DNA of 38,160 bases, taken from NCBI GenBank assembly GCA_018692355.1, contig JABHKE010000049.1, positions 1-38,160 on the forward strand. The letters are read 5' to 3'. The position numbers were made by a program, and so were the translations under genes. The notes beneath the pieces were generated by a model, which made no database searches, was not told where the DNA came from, and saw only the letters and a program-made list of their open reading frames with translations. Origin of the DNA: Fidelibacterota bacterium. Lineage in GTDB: Bacteria > Fidelibacterota > Marinisomatia > Marinisomatales > UBA1611. Shown piece after piece: positions 1 through 11,620 of the stretch (position 1 is the first letter of the stretch; each line of letters starts with the position of its first letter).

Positions 1-1617
1 GATTGTAAAGGCGCCAGGCTCCGGAAGGAAACACTTGGGGTTATGATTAATGAAAACAATATTGGCCATGTGTCTTCCATGTCCATCCGGGATTTAAATA
101 TCTTTTTTCAAAACGTAAACCTCACAAAAATGGAGCATGCTATTGCTGATCAGATCCTGAAAGAGATTTGTAAGCGATTGAGTTTTTTGGTCAATGTAGG
201 ATTGAGTTATCTCACCTTAGATCGCTCAGCCACCACTTTATCAGGAGGAGAATCCCAGCGAATTCGACTCGCCACACAGATTGGCTCCCAATTAATGGGT
301 GTCCTATATATTTTGGACGAACCATCTATCGGGCTCCACCCACGTGACAATAATCGGTTGCTGAAGACCTTAAAATCACTTCGAGATATTGGGAATTCCA
401 TTTTAGTTGTAGAGCACGATAAAGAAACGATAGAAGCGGCGGATTATGTTATCGATTTAGGACCAGGCGCTGGCAAACATGGCGGAGAAATCACTTTTGC
501 AGGACCCCCAAAGCAATTATTAAAATCCAATAAGTCACTTACGGGTAAATATCTTTCCGGTAAAAAAGAAATTCGTATTCCAAAGGTCCGCCGAAATGGA
601 AGCTCAAATCAATTATCAATCAAAGGCGCCACAGGAAATAATTTAAAATCTATTGATGTGGATTTTCCATTGGGCCGATTTATTGCTGTAACGGGTGTAT
701 CCGGAAGTGGCAAAAGTTCCTTGGTGAATGAGACTCTCTTTCCTGCTTTAGCGAAAGAATTGAACAGGGCGCGGGCTTACCCATTGGAATTTGATTCCAT
801 CACAGGAGCGAAGTTTCTTGATAAGGTGGTAGATATTGACCAAAAACCCATAGGCCGGACGCCGAGATCCAACCCTGCAACTTATACTGGTGTTTTCACA
901 TTCATTCGTGATATGTTTGCCAAATTACCGGAATCTAAAATTCGAGGTTATAAACCTGGTCGTTTTTCATTTAATGTAAAAGGCGGTCGCTGTGAATCCT
1001 GTGAAGGTGATGGCATTATTAAGATTGAAATGAATTTTCTCCCGGATGTATATGTAATCTGTGAAGTTTGTGCGGGAAAACGATATAACCGGGAAACATT
1101 GGAAGTTAAATACAGAGGGAAATCAATTGCTGAAGTGTTAAGTATGCCAGTATCTGAGGCGTTGGAGTTTTTTAAAAATATTCCATCTATCCACAAAAAA
1201 CTTCATACATTAAATGATGTGGGACTAGGCTATATCAATTTGGGGCAGCAAGCCACAACACTTTCCGGTGGAGAAGCGCAGCGGGTGAAACTGGGCACGG
1301 AACTCTCTAAAGTATCTGCCGCAAGAACACTTTACATTTTGGACGAACCTACCACAGGCCTCCATTTCGAGGATATCAAGATGCTCTTGCATGTGCTCCA
1401 GCGTTTGGTGGAACGTGGAAATACGGTTTTGGTTATTGAACATAATTTGGATGTGATCAAGACTGCGGATTGGATCATCGATTTGGGGCCGGAAGGCGGT
1501 AACGATGGCGGGACTGTCATGGCCACCGGCACACCTGAAGAAATTGCATTAGTGAAAACATCTTATACTGGATCATTTTTAAAACAAATTTTAATGAAAA
1601 AGGGAATCGCAGCATGA
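1..1617 (+). CDS. uvrA: UvrABC system protein A, 3' part (5' end outside window)
   Basis: Frame is open from base 1 ([15 protein letters not shown]...) upstream of the ORF-track ATG at 43. Two ABC signatures ([26 protein letters not shown]), a second Walker A ([10 protein letters not shown]) and a zinc-finger region (CESCEGDG...CEVCAGKRY) typical of UvrA. Confidence 0.97.
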   Translation, partial: DCKGARLRKETLGVMINENNIGHVSSMSIRDLNIFFQNVNLTKMEHAIADQILKEICKRLSFLVNVGLSYLTLDRSATTLSGGESQRIRLATQIGSQLMGVLYILDEPSIGLHPRDNNRLLKTLKSLRDIGNSILVVEHDKETIEAADYVIDLGPGAGKHGGEITFAGPPKQLLKSNKSLTGKYLSGKKEIRIPKVRRNGSSNQLSIKGATGNNLKSIDVDFPLGRFIAVTGVSGSGKSSLVNETLFPALAKELNRARAYPLEFDSITGAKFLDKVVDIDQKPIGRTPRSNPATYTGVFTFIRDMFAKLPESKIRGYKPGRFSFNVKGGRCESCEGDGIIKIEMNFLPDVYVICEVCAGKRYNRETLEVKYRGKSIAEVLSMPVSEALEFFKNIPSIHKKLHTLNDVGLGYINLGQQATTLSGGEAQRVKLGTELSKVSAARTLYILDEPTTGLHFEDIKMLLHVLQRLVERGNTVLVIEHNLDVIKTADWIIDLGPEGGNDGGTVMATGTPEEIALVKTSYTGSFLKQILMKKGIAA

Positions 1618-1799
1618 AATCTCTTGATGAACTAAAGCACTTTTTTAAACTTTGGGAGATTGTGAAAGATCTTATTGATCAATGTATTGATATTATGTTG
1701 AATCTACGCCAAAGTGAGCATACCGGTGGCTCCGGATCCAATGTTTACACTACGGTAGTCAAACTTTTTTCCCTCTCTGTCTTTACGACAGCAATTTGA
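1614..1799 (+). pseudogene. 61-aa transketolase-like N-terminal fragment (possible remnant)
   Basis: DLIDQCIDIMLNLRQSEHTGGSGSNVY resembles the transketolase N-terminal thiamine-diphosphate region (GHPGGS-type motif), with the motif altered to EHTGGS and the frame stopping soon after. Start overlaps the uvrA stop (ATGA). Similarity judged by eye. Confidence 0.45.
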
Positions 1800-1849
1800 G
1801 ATTGTATCTTTAGAGTCAGTTTTAAACTGATTTACATCCATTTTACTTA

Positions 1850-2872
1850 ATGACAGAGATACATATTACAGACCCAACACCGTTCGATGATGATAGTGCG
1901 GTTGAAAAATCTCTTCGCCCATCTCAATTTGATGAATTTATTGGTCAGAAAGAATTGGTGGATAATTTGAAACTTTACATTGAAGCATCTAATTCTCGTG
2001 GGGATGCTTTAGACCATGTTCTTCTATTTGGCCCACCGGGATTGGGAAAAACTACTCTGGCCAATATTGTTTCCAAGGAACTAAAATCCAACATAAAACA
2101 AGCATCGGGACCAGTAGTAGAACGAGCGGGTGACTTGGCAGGAATAATAACTAATTTAGGTCACCGTGATGTGTTTTTCATCGATGAGATCCATCGTCTT
2201 AATGCAGTAGTGGAAGAATATCTCTATTCTGCTATGGAAGACTTTTCCATCGATATTATGATTGATAAGGGACCCAGTGCCCGCAGTGTACAGCTGACGA
2301 TTGAACCATTCACCCTCATTGGTGCTACCACACGATTGGGGAATCTCACGTCACCTTTGCGAGATCGTTTTGGCGTGGTACTTCGTGTGGATTATTATGA
2401 AGCAGAAGATCTTTTCCATATAATTAATCGGTCCGCCGAAATATTGGAAGTAGAGATTGATGATGAAGGTGCCATGGAATTAGCCAGGCGCGCCCGTGGA
2501 ACTCCACGGATCGCCAATCGTATATTGAGACGGTCCCGGGATTTTGCACAGGTCAAAGCTTCGGGCAAAATCAACATTGATGTAGCCAAGGCATCCTTGG
2601 AAAAATTAGGCATAGATGATATTGGATTGGATGAGATGGATCGGAAGATTCTGGAAGTCCTTATAGATAAATTTAATGGTGGTCCTGTGGGCGTAAAATC
2701 GTTGGCAGTTGCTATAGGAGAAGACCCCATCACCATAGAAGATGTATATGAGCCCTTTTTGATCAAGGAAGGATTTTTACACCGTACACCAAGAGGGCGC
2801 ATTGCCCAGAAAGCAGCATACGATTTACTTGGAAAAGAATTAACAACAGACCAAACGAGGTTATTTGAATGA
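1850..2872 (+). CDS. ruvB: Holliday junction branch migration helicase RuvB
   Basis: [23 protein letters not shown], Walker [32 protein letters not shown]-terminal [13 protein letters not shown]. Confidence 0.98.
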   Translation: MTEIHITDPTPFDDDSAVEKSLRPSQFDEFIGQKELVDNLKLYIEASNSRGDALDHVLLFGPPGLGKTTLANIVSKELKSNIKQASGPVVERAGDLAGIITNLGHRDVFFIDEIHRLNAVVEEYLYSAMEDFSIDIMIDKGPSARSVQLTIEPFTLIGATTRLGNLTSPLRDRFGVVLRVDYYEAEDLFHIINRSAEILEVEIDDEGAMELARRARGTPRIANRILRRSRDFAQVKASGKINIDVAKASLEKLGIDDIGLDEMDRKILEVLIDKFNGGPVGVKSLAVAIGEDPITIEDVYEPFLIKEGFLHRTPRGRIAQKAAYDLLGKELTTDQTRLFE

Positions 2873-3921
2873 TAGATAAAAAGAAAAAGTATAAACTTGG
2901 TGATTTTAATTATCGCCTACCAAAAAAACTCATTGCCCAGTACCCGGAGTCCAGGCGTGATTTATCACGATTAATGGTAGTGAACCGTGATACGGGGAAA
3001 ATTGAGCATAGAAAATTCCTGAATATCACAGATTATATGCGCAAAAATGATCTTATGGTGGTTAATAATACAAAGGTATTTCCTGCACGGCTTTTTGCAA
3101 CGAAAGACCGGACCGCTGCTAAAGTGGAAGTTTTTTTACTCCGTGAATTAGCACATGATCTCTGGGAGGTCATGGTAAAACCTGCCCGGAAAGTACGCAT
3201 CGGGAATAAATTGGTATTCACGCCAAAACTTATGTGCGATGTGATCGACAATACGGTTTCAGGCGGTCGCGTGGTTCGTTTCGAATATGATGGCGCTGAT
3301 TTCCATAGTGTCATCGACAGAATCGGCACATCTCCTCTTCCCCCCTACATTGACCGTGATGCCGATTCCGTGGATAAAAAGAGGTATCAAACCGTATATG
3401 CGAAGGAACGTGGTGCTGTGGCTGCCCCGACTGCTGGACTCCATTTTACTCAAGGACTCATCAAAAAAGTAAAAGATAAAGGCACCAAGATTGAAAATAT
3501 TACACTTCATATTGGACTTGGAACTTTTCGCCCTGTACAAGTAGAAGATCTGAATCGACACCAGATGGACTCAGAATATTTCGAAGTGTCCCCTAAAACA
3601 TCCATGGCAATCAATCAGGCTAAAAAGCGGCACCGGAAGATCATTGCTGTAGGGACATCCACTGTTCGTGCATTAGAAACAATTGCCATATCCGGATTCC
3701 AGGTAACCCCAAAAAGAGGTTGGACGGATAAATTTATTTACCCACCCTACGAATATAAAATGGTGGATAAAATGATTACCAATTTTCATGCGCCTAAATC
3801 GACATTGTTTATGATGGTCAGTACATTTGCTGGTCGCAAATTGATTAAAAAAGCATACCGGGAAGCTATAAAAGAGAATTATCGCTTTTTGAGCTATGGT
3901 GATGCTATGATTATCATTTGA
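2869..3921 (+). CDS. queA: S-adenosylmethionine:tRNA ribosyltransferase-isomerase
   Basis: [47 protein letters not shown]-type and [19 protein letters not shown] motifs. ATGA overlap with ruvB. Confidence 0.97.
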   Translation: MIDKKKKYKLGDFNYRLPKKLIAQYPESRRDLSRLMVVNRDTGKIEHRKFLNITDYMRKNDLMVVNNTKVFPARLFATKDRTAAKVEVFLLRELAHDLWEVMVKPARKVRIGNKLVFTPKLMCDVIDNTVSGGRVVRFEYDGADFHSVIDRIGTSPLPPYIDRDADSVDKKRYQTVYAKERGAVAAPTAGLHFTQGLIKKVKDKGTKIENITLHIGLGTFRPVQVEDLNRHQMDSEYFEVSPKTSMAINQAKKRHRKIIAVGTSTVRALETIAISGFQVTPKRGWTDKFIYPPYEYKMVDKMITNFHAPKSTLFMMVSTFAGRKLIKKAYREAIKENYRFLSYGDAMIII

Positions 3922-3939
3922 TCAAAAACCTTATGTAAT

Positions 3940-4632
3940 ATGAAAGTATCCGCAATCATTCCTGCTGCTGGTTCTGGCGAACGGTTTGGCGAAGAAAAAC
4001 AATTTAAATTGTTGTCCGGCCGGCCGCTTTTCTTTCATACCTTGAAACTATTTTTGCAATCGGACTATATTGATGAAATTATTGTGGCTGTGCCCAGTGC
4101 TAATGTAGGCTCAACCCATCGAGATGTGTTGTCCATGTCAGCCGGAAAACCGGTGAAAGTGGTGGCTGGGGGTACACGTCGGCAGGATTCTGTGAAAAAT
4201 GGCATAGATGTATCTGCTTCGGATTCAACATTGGTTTGCATCCACGACGCTGCCCGGCCTTTTGTGACAGAAGACCTTATTCAGCGATCCATTTCTGCTT
4301 GTGAATTTGCAGATGGTGCTGTTGTGGGAATTCCCAGTAAGGATACGGTAAAATTTTCTGAGAATGGATTGGTAAAAGAGACGCTTGATCGTGAAAAAAT
4401 ATGGCTTGCGCAGACTCCCCAATGTTTTCATAAAAATAAATTACTTCAGGCGTTGTATTATGCCGAAACAAAAAACTTAACCGGAACCGATGAGTCCGCC
4501 TTAATGGAAGCAATGGGATTCTCCATCAAACTGGTAGAGGGAGACTCAAACAATTTTAAGATTACCACAAAAGATGATTGGATACGAGCGGATATAGTTG
4601 CCGTTCGACAGGCTCAGGGAACAGTTTTATGA
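3940..4632 (+). CDS. ispD: 2-C-methyl-D-erythritol 4-phosphate cytidylyltransferase
   Basis: IIPAAGSGERFGEEKQFKLLSGRPLFFHTL, VCIHDAARPFV, TDESALMEAMG. Unusual C-terminal VRQAQGTVL. Confidence 0.95.
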   Translation: MKVSAIIPAAGSGERFGEEKQFKLLSGRPLFFHTLKLFLQSDYIDEIIVAVPSANVGSTHRDVLSMSAGKPVKVVAGGTRRQDSVKNGIDVSASDSTLVCIHDAARPFVTEDLIQRSISACEFADGAVVGIPSKDTVKFSENGLVKETLDREKIWLAQTPQCFHKNKLLQALYYAETKNLTGTDESALMEAMGFSIKLVEGDSNNFKITTKDDWIRADIVAVRQAQGTVL

Positions 4633-5123
4633 TCAGAACAGGCATAGGATATGATGTTCACCAGTTGGCGAAAGGAGAATTACTTACTATAGGGGGTGTG
4701 GATATACCATCATCTTTTGGGTCAGTGGGACATTCTGATGGCGATGCTTTGAACCATGCAGTGGTGGATGCGCTTCTTGGTGCATCCGCATTGGGTGACA
4801 TTGGTCAATTTTTCCCCAGCAATGATGATACTTGGAAAGGTGCCCCCAGCAGTTACTTTTTAGTCGATGCAGTTAAGCGAATTGGGGAAGCTGGATTTGA
4901 GATCAATAATATAGATGCAACCATTATTCTCCAAAAACCAAAATTGGAAGAATATATTCCCAAAATGAAATATAACTTGTCTCATTCCATGCAAATTGAT
5001 GAATCCAAAGTTTCCATAAAAGCCACAACCTCAGACCATCTTGGTTTTGTGGGAAATAGTTCCGGCTGGGCGGTACAGGCCATTGCAACACTTTGTATAA
5101 AAAATGAGCCATCTTGTACTTAA
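4629..5123 (+). CDS. ispF: 2-C-methyl-D-erythritol 2,4-cyclodiphosphate synthase
   Basis: MIRTGIGYDVHQL, GHSDGDALNHAVVDALLGASALGDIGQFFP. The likely start is ATG 4629 (ATGA overlap with ispD), not the ORF-track start at 4578. Confidence 0.96.
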   Translation: MIRTGIGYDVHQLAKGELLTIGGVDIPSSFGSVGHSDGDALNHAVVDALLGASALGDIGQFFPSNDDTWKGAPSSYFLVDAVKRIGEAGFEINNIDATIILQKPKLEEYIPKMKYNLSHSMQIDESKVSIKATTSDHLGFVGNSSGWAVQAIATLCIKNEPSCT

Positions 5124-5943
5124 GTCTCACGCGAAGGTTAATATTGGTCTCCAAATAAGGAACCAGCGCCCGGACGGTTACCATAATATTCACACAGTTT
5201 TCCAAGAGCTAGATTTTCATGATACCATCAGATTAGAAAAAAGAACTTCCAGTTGCCAATTTTCTTCAAATGTGGATTGGCTGGCAAAAGATGATTCCAA
5301 TCTATGTGTAAAGGCATGGCAAAAAATGGTGCATGCGTTTGGACTTGGTGGTGTCTCAATCGAACTGGAGAAAAGAATTCCTGCCGGTGGTGGTTTGGGT
5401 GGAGGCTCATCCAATGCGGCCACCATCTTAAAAGGACTTCGTAAGCTTTATGAATTGGATGTGAGTGATGACGAGTTAGAAACCATAGGCATAGAATTGG
5501 GCGCAGATGTTCCTTTTTTTATTAAGGGGAAAACACAAATCGGAGATGGAATTGGCGAAATCTTAAAACCGATTGAAACAATAATTAATGGATGCTATTT
5601 ATTGGTGGTCCCGGATTTACATATTGATACAAAATGGGCGTATGGTGAATTCAAAAATATTTTGGACAGACCAAACGAGATAGTTAATTTTCGGGGCTTT
5701 ATTCGAAAGGAGATTATTCCTTTTGAGCTTTTTGAGAATGATTTTGAAGCAATCGTTGTTCCAGCATATCCAGAGATTGGACAAATAAAAAATTCGCTTC
5801 GAGCCCATGGGGCTCGTTTCGCCAGTTTGTCGGGCTCAGGCTCGACTGTGTTTGGGGTTTTTGACGAAGATGCAGATGCCAAATCAGCCGAGTCATATTT
5901 TTCTTCCCGATACAATACATTTATCACCATTCCAACTCTCTAA
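5104..5943 (+). CDS. ispE: 4-diphosphocytidyl-2-C-methyl-D-erythritol kinase
   Basis: SHAKVNIGLQI, GHMP-kinase loop IPAGGGLGGGSSNAATIL, LSGSGSTVFGVF. Confidence 0.95.
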   Translation: MSHLVLKSHAKVNIGLQIRNQRPDGYHNIHTVFQELDFHDTIRLEKRTSSCQFSSNVDWLAKDDSNLCVKAWQKMVHAFGLGGVSIELEKRIPAGGGLGGGSSNAATILKGLRKLYELDVSDDELETIGIELGADVPFFIKGKTQIGDGIGEILKPIETIINGCYLLVVPDLHIDTKWAYGEFKNILDRPNEIVNFRGFIRKEIIPFELFENDFEAIVVPAYPEIGQIKNSLRAHGARFASLSGSGSTVFGVFDEDADAKSAESYFSSRYNTFITIPTL

Positions 5944-5965
5944 TTTGTAGAACACCCAATTTATT

Positions 5966-6036
5966 TGGGGCGTAGTATAATGGCAGTACACCTGGTTTTG
6001 GTCCAGGCAGTTGGGGTTCGAATCCCTGCGCCCCAG
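5966..6036 (+). tRNA. tRNA-Gln (anticodon TTG)
   Basis: Acceptor TGGGGCG/CGCCCCA, anticodon stem CCTGG/CCAGG with loop TTTTGGT (anticodon TTG), T-loop TTCGAAT. CCA is not encoded. Confidence 0.95.
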
Positions 6037-6062
6037 CTCATAGTCATTCAGAAAAAAATATT

Positions 6063-7007
6063 ATGAATAATAAACTAAAAATATTTAGTGGTCGCAGTAA
6101 CCCTGCTTTGTCCAAAAAGATTGCAAAATCATTAGGATGTGAATTAGGTAAAATATCCATTAGCACCTTTTCTGATGGTGAATTATGGATCAAGTTTGAA
6201 GAAAATATTCGTGGGACTGATGTGTTTTTGATTCAATCCACTAATGGACCATCTGAGAATATTTTGGAATTGGCATTGATGGTGGATGCAGCAGTTCGTG
6301 CTTCTGCGGATCGTGTAACAGTTGTTATCCCTTATTTTGGTTATGGACGCCAAGATAGGAAAGATCAACCTCGCGTACCCATTTCATCTCGAGTTATGAT
6401 CGATATTTTTACAGCAATGGGTGCAGATAGAATTATTACAATGGACCTTCATTCTACACAGATCCAGGGATTTGCTAAAATCCCGTTTGATCATTTATAC
6501 AGCAGAATGGTGTTATTGGATGCAGTTAAGAATGAAGGGTTGGATCCGGATCATACCGTTGTGCTAGCACCAGATATAGGATCAGCAAAAATGAGTCAAG
6601 CCTATGCAAAGCGATTGGGAATGCATTTTGCGCTAATTGATAAACGTCGGTATGCACCCAATCAAGCAGAAGTGAGTCATCTTATTGGTGACCTCAAAGA
6701 TATGGATGTGCTTATTATTGATGATATGATTGATACAGCAGGGACTACAATTAACGCAGCTGAAGCCGCTTTAAAACAAGGCGCAAAATCAGTAACGTCT
6801 GTGGCAACACATGGCGTGTTATCCGGCCCAGCTATAGAAAGATTGAATAAATCAAAAATTAGAAAAATTATTGTGACAGATACGATCGATATTCCAATGG
6901 AAAAATCCATGGATAATATGGAAATTGTAACTGTAGGGAATGTTTTTGGCGAAGCAGTTATCCGAATTCATAATGGTGAATCAGTCAGTGCTTTGTTTGA
7001 ATTTTAA
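6063..7007 (+). CDS. prs: Ribose-phosphate pyrophosphokinase
   Basis: KIFSGRSNPALSKKIAKSLG, FSDGELWIKFEENIRGTDVFLIQST, YFGYGRQDRKDQPRVPISSR, DDMIDTAGTTINAAEAL-type PRPP loop. Confidence 0.97.
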   Translation: MNNKLKIFSGRSNPALSKKIAKSLGCELGKISISTFSDGELWIKFEENIRGTDVFLIQSTNGPSENILELALMVDAAVRASADRVTVVIPYFGYGRQDRKDQPRVPISSRVMIDIFTAMGADRIITMDLHSTQIQGFAKIPFDHLYSRMVLLDAVKNEGLDPDHTVVLAPDIGSAKMSQAYAKRLGMHFALIDKRRYAPNQAEVSHLIGDLKDMDVLIIDDMIDTAGTTINAAEAALKQGAKSVTSVATHGVLSGPAIERLNKSKIRKIIVTDTIDIPMEKSMDNMEIVTVGNVFGEAVIRIHNGESVSALFEF

Positions 7008-7022
7008 TTAGGAGAAAAAACG

Positions 7023-7696
<674 letters not shown>

Positions 7697-7700
<4 letters not shown>

Positions 7701-8251
7701 TCGCTTTTATTGGTCTAGGCAATCCCGGTGATAAATATGCAAATACAAAACACAATGCAGGATTTTGGGTAGTGGACGAATTAGCTCGCCGGCAAAAGCT
7801 GTCATTTAAACCTGGAAAAGGTCCTTATGTCTTTGCACAACATAAACGACGAGAAGTCCTGTTGGTAAAGCCAACAACCGGCATGAATCGTAGCGGAAAC
7901 GCTGTGAAAGAAGTGGCAAATCTCTGGGATATTTTGCCTTCCGATATTCATGTAATCTTGGATGATGTGGATCTTCCTCTTGGGTCGATTCGGATTCGTC
8001 CCAAAGGCGGCGACGGATGTCATCGTGGGATGGAGAGTATAATTTATCAACTCCAGTCTGACCAATTTCCCCGAGTACGTTTAGGTATAGGTACGGATGA
8101 AAATATGCGACCTGCAGAAAAATATGTACTGAAACCCTTCAGATCAGATGATGAGCTTGAAGCAGAAGCTATGGTAAAACATGGTGCTGATGCTTTAGAA
8201 AATCTTTTGGTGCGGGGGCTAAACAACACCATGAATCATTTTAATTCTTAA
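7697..8251 (+). CDS. pth: Peptidyl-tRNA hydrolase
   Basis: FIGLGNPGDKYANTKHNAGFWVVDELA, KPTTGMNRSGNAV, GGDGCHRGMESI. ATGA overlap with rplY. Confidence 0.96.
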
Positions 8252-8270
8252 TTGAGGAGATATTGAACCC

Positions 8271-10385
8271 ATGAGTTCTAATTTAATATATGTGATCGGC
8301 GCTGGTGCTTTGGCGATGGTTTATTCCTTTTGGAAAACCAGTTGGATTACTGCACGAGATGAAGGCACAAGCCGAATGAAACAAATAGGTGCCAGTATTG
8401 CTGGTGGTGCAATGGCATTTTTAAAAGCTGAATATCGTGTATTGGCCGTTTTTGTAATCGCAGTAGCCGTACTACTGAGTATTGCAAATTCAGGCAAGGC
8501 TGATTCAAGTCCATTGATTGCTTTATCATTTATTGTGGGTGCCTTTGCCTCTGCATTTGCTGGATTTTTAGGCATGAAAGTTGCAACCAAAGCAAATACT
8601 CGAACTACAAATGCTGCACGTACAAGCCTTGCTCAAGCATTAAATGTTGCATTCACTGGTGGTTCTGTAATGGGACTCAGTGTTGTTGGTTTAGGTGTAC
8701 TTGGCTTAGGTGGTCTATTCATATTTTATTCATCTCACTTTGATAGCATGGATGTTACATTAAATGTATTATCTGGATTCTCATTAGGAGCTTCATCAAT
8801 TGCATTGTTCGCACGTGTAGGTGGTGGTATTTATACTAAAGCTGCAGATGTGGGTGCTGACCTTGTGGGTAAAGTTGAAGCGGGAATTCCTGAAGATCAT
8901 CCATTAAATCCTGCAACGATTGCTGATAATGTAGGTGATAATGTAGGTGATGTTGCTGGTATGGGTGCTGATCTGTTTGAATCTTTTGTGGGCTCTATTA
9001 TTGGTTCAATGGTATTGGGTGCTGTACTGGGCAATGAATTCGTATTGCTTCCTCTTTATATTGCTGCATCTGGAATCGTTGTTTCTATTATTGGGACATT
9101 CATGGTTTCAGTTAAAGAAGGTGGAGATCCACAAAAAGCATTGAACCGAGGTGAGTTTGGTAGTTCTGCAATTATGATTGCGGTTATTTACTTTTTAATT
9201 CAAGAAGTCCTACCTGCTGAATTTATTCAAGGTGGTGTAGCATTTACCAGCATGGGTGTTTTTTTCGCAACCGTTATTGGACTTCTTTCGGGTTTGGGAA
9301 TTGGATTGATTACTGAGCATTATACAGGTACTGGAACTTCTCCCGTTTTATCGATTACCAAGCAATCATTAACTGGTCCTGCGACCAACATTATTGCAGG
9401 GTTAGCAATTGGCATGCAATCAACTGCAATTCCCACATTGATTATTGCAGCCGCTATTATGGGTGCTCATCATTTTGCTGGCCTTTATGGCATTGCTATG
9501 GCAGCCTTAGGGATGTTAGCGAATACAGGCATTCAACTAGCTGTTGACGCATACGGACCTATTTCTGATAATGCAGGTGGTATTGCTGAAATGGCTGAAC
9601 TCCCTGCGGATGTTCGTGAAAAGACAGACAAACTTGATGCGGTTGGTAATACAACTGCAGCCATTGGTAAGGGTTTTGCAATTGGATCTGCAGCCCTAAC
9701 TGCATTGGCATTGTTCGCCGCATTTATGGTAAAGAGTGGAATTAACAGTATTGACATTTCAAACCCAATGGTTATGGCAGGTTTATTTGTTGGTGGAATG
9801 TTACCATTTTTATTTTCTTCAATGGCAATGAGCGCTGTTGGACGTGCAGCCATGGCAATGATTGAAGAAGTTCGTCGTCAATTTAGAGATATTCCTGAAT
9901 TGAAGGCAGCACTTGCAGTATTGGCTAAAGGTGCTTCTTCTACATGGTCAGATGATGACAAAGCCGTTTACGAATTAGGATTAACAAAAGCAGACCATGG
10001 CCGTTGCGTAGAAATCTCTACTCAATCTGCCATTAAAGAAATGATGCTTCCTGGGATTTTAGCTATCATTTCTCCTGTAATTGTTGGATTTACATTTGGA
10101 CCCGAAACATTAGGTGGACTACTTGCAGGGGTAACTGTGTGTGGTGTGCTTATGGCAATTTTCCAGTCTAATGCAGGTGGTGCTTGGGACAATGCAAAGA
10201 AAATGATTGAGGATGGCGTCACTGTAAATGGTGAAGCCATTGGGAAGGGGTCTGAAGCACATAAAGCAGCTGTTGTAGGTGACACGGTAGGTGATCCTTT
10301 TAAGGATACATCCGGTCCCTCGCTGAATATTTTAATTAAACTGATGTCAGTGGTTTCACTGGTCATCGCACCGCTGATTGCGTAA
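8271..10385 (+). CDS. hppA: Membrane-bound ion-translocating pyrophosphatase (K+-dependent type)
   Basis: [96 protein letters not shown]. Multiple TM segments. Confidence 0.96.
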   Translation: MSSNLIYVIGAGALAMVYSFWKTSWITARDEGTSRMKQIGASIAGGAMAFLKAEYRVLAVFVIAVAVLLSIANSGKADSSPLIALSFIVGAFASAFAGFLGMKVATKANTRTTNAARTSLAQALNVAFTGGSVMGLSVVGLGVLGLGGLFIFYSSHFDSMDVTLNVLSGFSLGASSIALFARVGGGIYTKAADVGADLVGKVEAGIPEDHPLNPATIADNVGDNVGDVAGMGADLFESFVGSIIGSMVLGAVLGNEFVLLPLYIAASGIVVSIIGTFMVSVKEGGDPQKALNRGEFGSSAIMIAVIYFLIQEVLPAEFIQGGVAFTSMGVFFATVIGLLSGLGIGLITEHYTGTGTSPVLSITKQSLTGPATNIIAGLAIGMQSTAIPTLIIAAAIMGAHHFAGLYGIAMAALGMLANTGIQLAVDAYGPISDNAGGIAEMAELPADVREKTDKLDAVGNTTAAIGKGFAIGSAALTALALFAAFMVKSGINSIDISNPMVMAGLFVGGMLPFLFSSMAMSAVGRAAMAMIEEVRRQFRDIPELKAALAVLAKGASSTWSDDDKAVYELGLTKADHGRCVEISTQSAIKEMMLPGILAIISPVIVGFTFGPETLGGLLAGVTVCGVLMAIFQSNAGGAWDNAKKMIEDGVTVNGEAIGKGSEAHKAAVVGDTVGDPFKDTSGPSLNILIKLMSVVSLVIAPLIA

Positions 10386-10401
10386 AAAATAAGGAGTTAT
10401 T

Positions 10402-10920
10402 ATGCGGTATTATGAAACACTCTATATTGTAAATCCGAATTTGGAAAATGAAGCCTTGGATATCACCATGGGCGAGATCGGAACTGAATTAGAGAAATCA
10501 AAATCAAAGATCATCAATCATCGTGTATGGGGAAAGAAGCGTCTTGCATATCAAATTGAGAATCAGAAATATGGTTCTTTTATCCTCCTGCAATTTGAAG
10601 GTGGCGAACAGGATCAAATGAACGAATTTAATACTTGGATGAAATTAAATAATTCCGTTCTTCGTCATATGATAGTTGCCTTAGATGAAAAGCCAGAAGT
10701 CTATGTAGAATTAGTGAAAGAAAAATCGGTTGAAAAAGAAGCGCCTAAAGGTACCGTAGAAGAAACACCTGCGAATGAAGCAGTGGTTGAAACTACTTCT
10801 GAAGAAACTGAAACTCAACCTGATGTTATTGAGGAAGAATCAACTAAAGAAACTGAAACCACTGAAGATGTAACTGATGAAAGCTCAGAAGCAGATACTG
10901 AAGAAAAGGAGGCTGAATAA
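10402..10920 (+). CDS. rpsF: 30S ribosomal protein S6 with long acidic C-terminal extension
   Basis: [14 protein letters not shown]...[24 protein letters not shown]...LRHMIVAL S6 core, then about 62 extra residues rich in Glu. AAGGAG SD. Confidence 0.95.
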   Translation: MRYYETLYIVNPNLENEALDITMGEIGTELEKSKSKIINHRVWGKKRLAYQIENQKYGSFILLQFEGGEQDQMNEFNTWMKLNNSVLRHMIVALDEKPEVYVELVKEKSVEKEAPKGTVEETPANEAVVETTSEETETQPDVIEEESTKETETTEDVTDESSEADTEEKEAE

Positions 10921-11147
10921 TGGCATTTCAGAGTAGAAAGAAATTTTGCTATTTTAAAGAAAATGGCATCACTGATATCGATTATAAAGATGTGAAACTC
11001 CTACGGCGTTTTGTGAATGACCAAGGTAAAATCATGCCACGTCGGATTACCGGTAGTAGTGCAAAAATGCACCGAAAGTTGGTTCGGGCCATCAAACGGT
11101 CGCGCTCAATTGCATTAATGCCGTACGTCGACCTTGGTTCGGAATAA
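10920..11147 (+). CDS. rpsR: 30S ribosomal protein S18
   Basis: [63 protein letters not shown]. Confidence 0.97.
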   Translation: MAFQSRKKFCYFKENGITDIDYKDVKLLRRFVNDQGKIMPRRITGSSAKMHRKLVRAIKRSRSIALMPYVDLGSE

Positions 11148-11158
11148 GGAGTAAGATT

Positions 11159-11602
11159 ATGGAAATTATTTTACTACAAGATGTAAATGGTCTCGGTGAA
11201 GCCGGTGATGTTGTGAATGTAAAACCTGGCTATGCCCGTAATAAACTAGTTCCAGAAGGATTGGCTCTCCGAGCATCCAAAAGGAATTTAGCTGTGGCAG
11301 AAGAACGAAAACAGATCGTTAAAATGCGTAAAGTTCGGGCAGCAGCAGCAGATGAAGTCATGGTTGAACGGCTGTCTAAAATAGAGATTACTATAGAAGC
11401 ACAAGTGGGTGAGGAAGACAAAATGTTTGGCTCTATCACCACGTTGGATATTCACAAAGCTCTTGAAGAAAAAAGCATTATTGTGGATCGCCAAGCCATC
11501 TTATTGGATGAGCCCATCAAAGCATTGGGAATCTACCACGTACCGGTTCGTGTAAGCGCTGATTTAAATGGTGACGTTAAGATTTACGTGATTAAGTCAT
11601 AA
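11159..11602 (+). CDS. rplI: 50S ribosomal protein L9
   Basis: MEIILLQDVNGLGEAGDVVNVKPGYARNKLVPEGLALRAS. Confidence 0.97.
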   Translation: MEIILLQDVNGLGEAGDVVNVKPGYARNKLVPEGLALRASKRNLAVAEERKQIVKMRKVRAAAADEVMVERLSKIEITIEAQVGEEDKMFGSITTLDIHKALEEKSIIVDRQAILLDEPIKALGIYHVPVRVSADLNGDVKIYVIKS

Positions 11603-11620
11603 ACTAGATCGAATGCATTC

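Noticed and set aside
2395-2802. 135-aa minus-strand ORF opposite ruvB
   Set aside because: Complement of conserved RuvB coding sequence, no motif.
9533-10366. 106-aa and 114-aa minus-strand ORFs opposite hppA
   Set aside because: Lie fully within the conserved hppA CDS; composition reflects complement of Ala/Gly/Ile codons.
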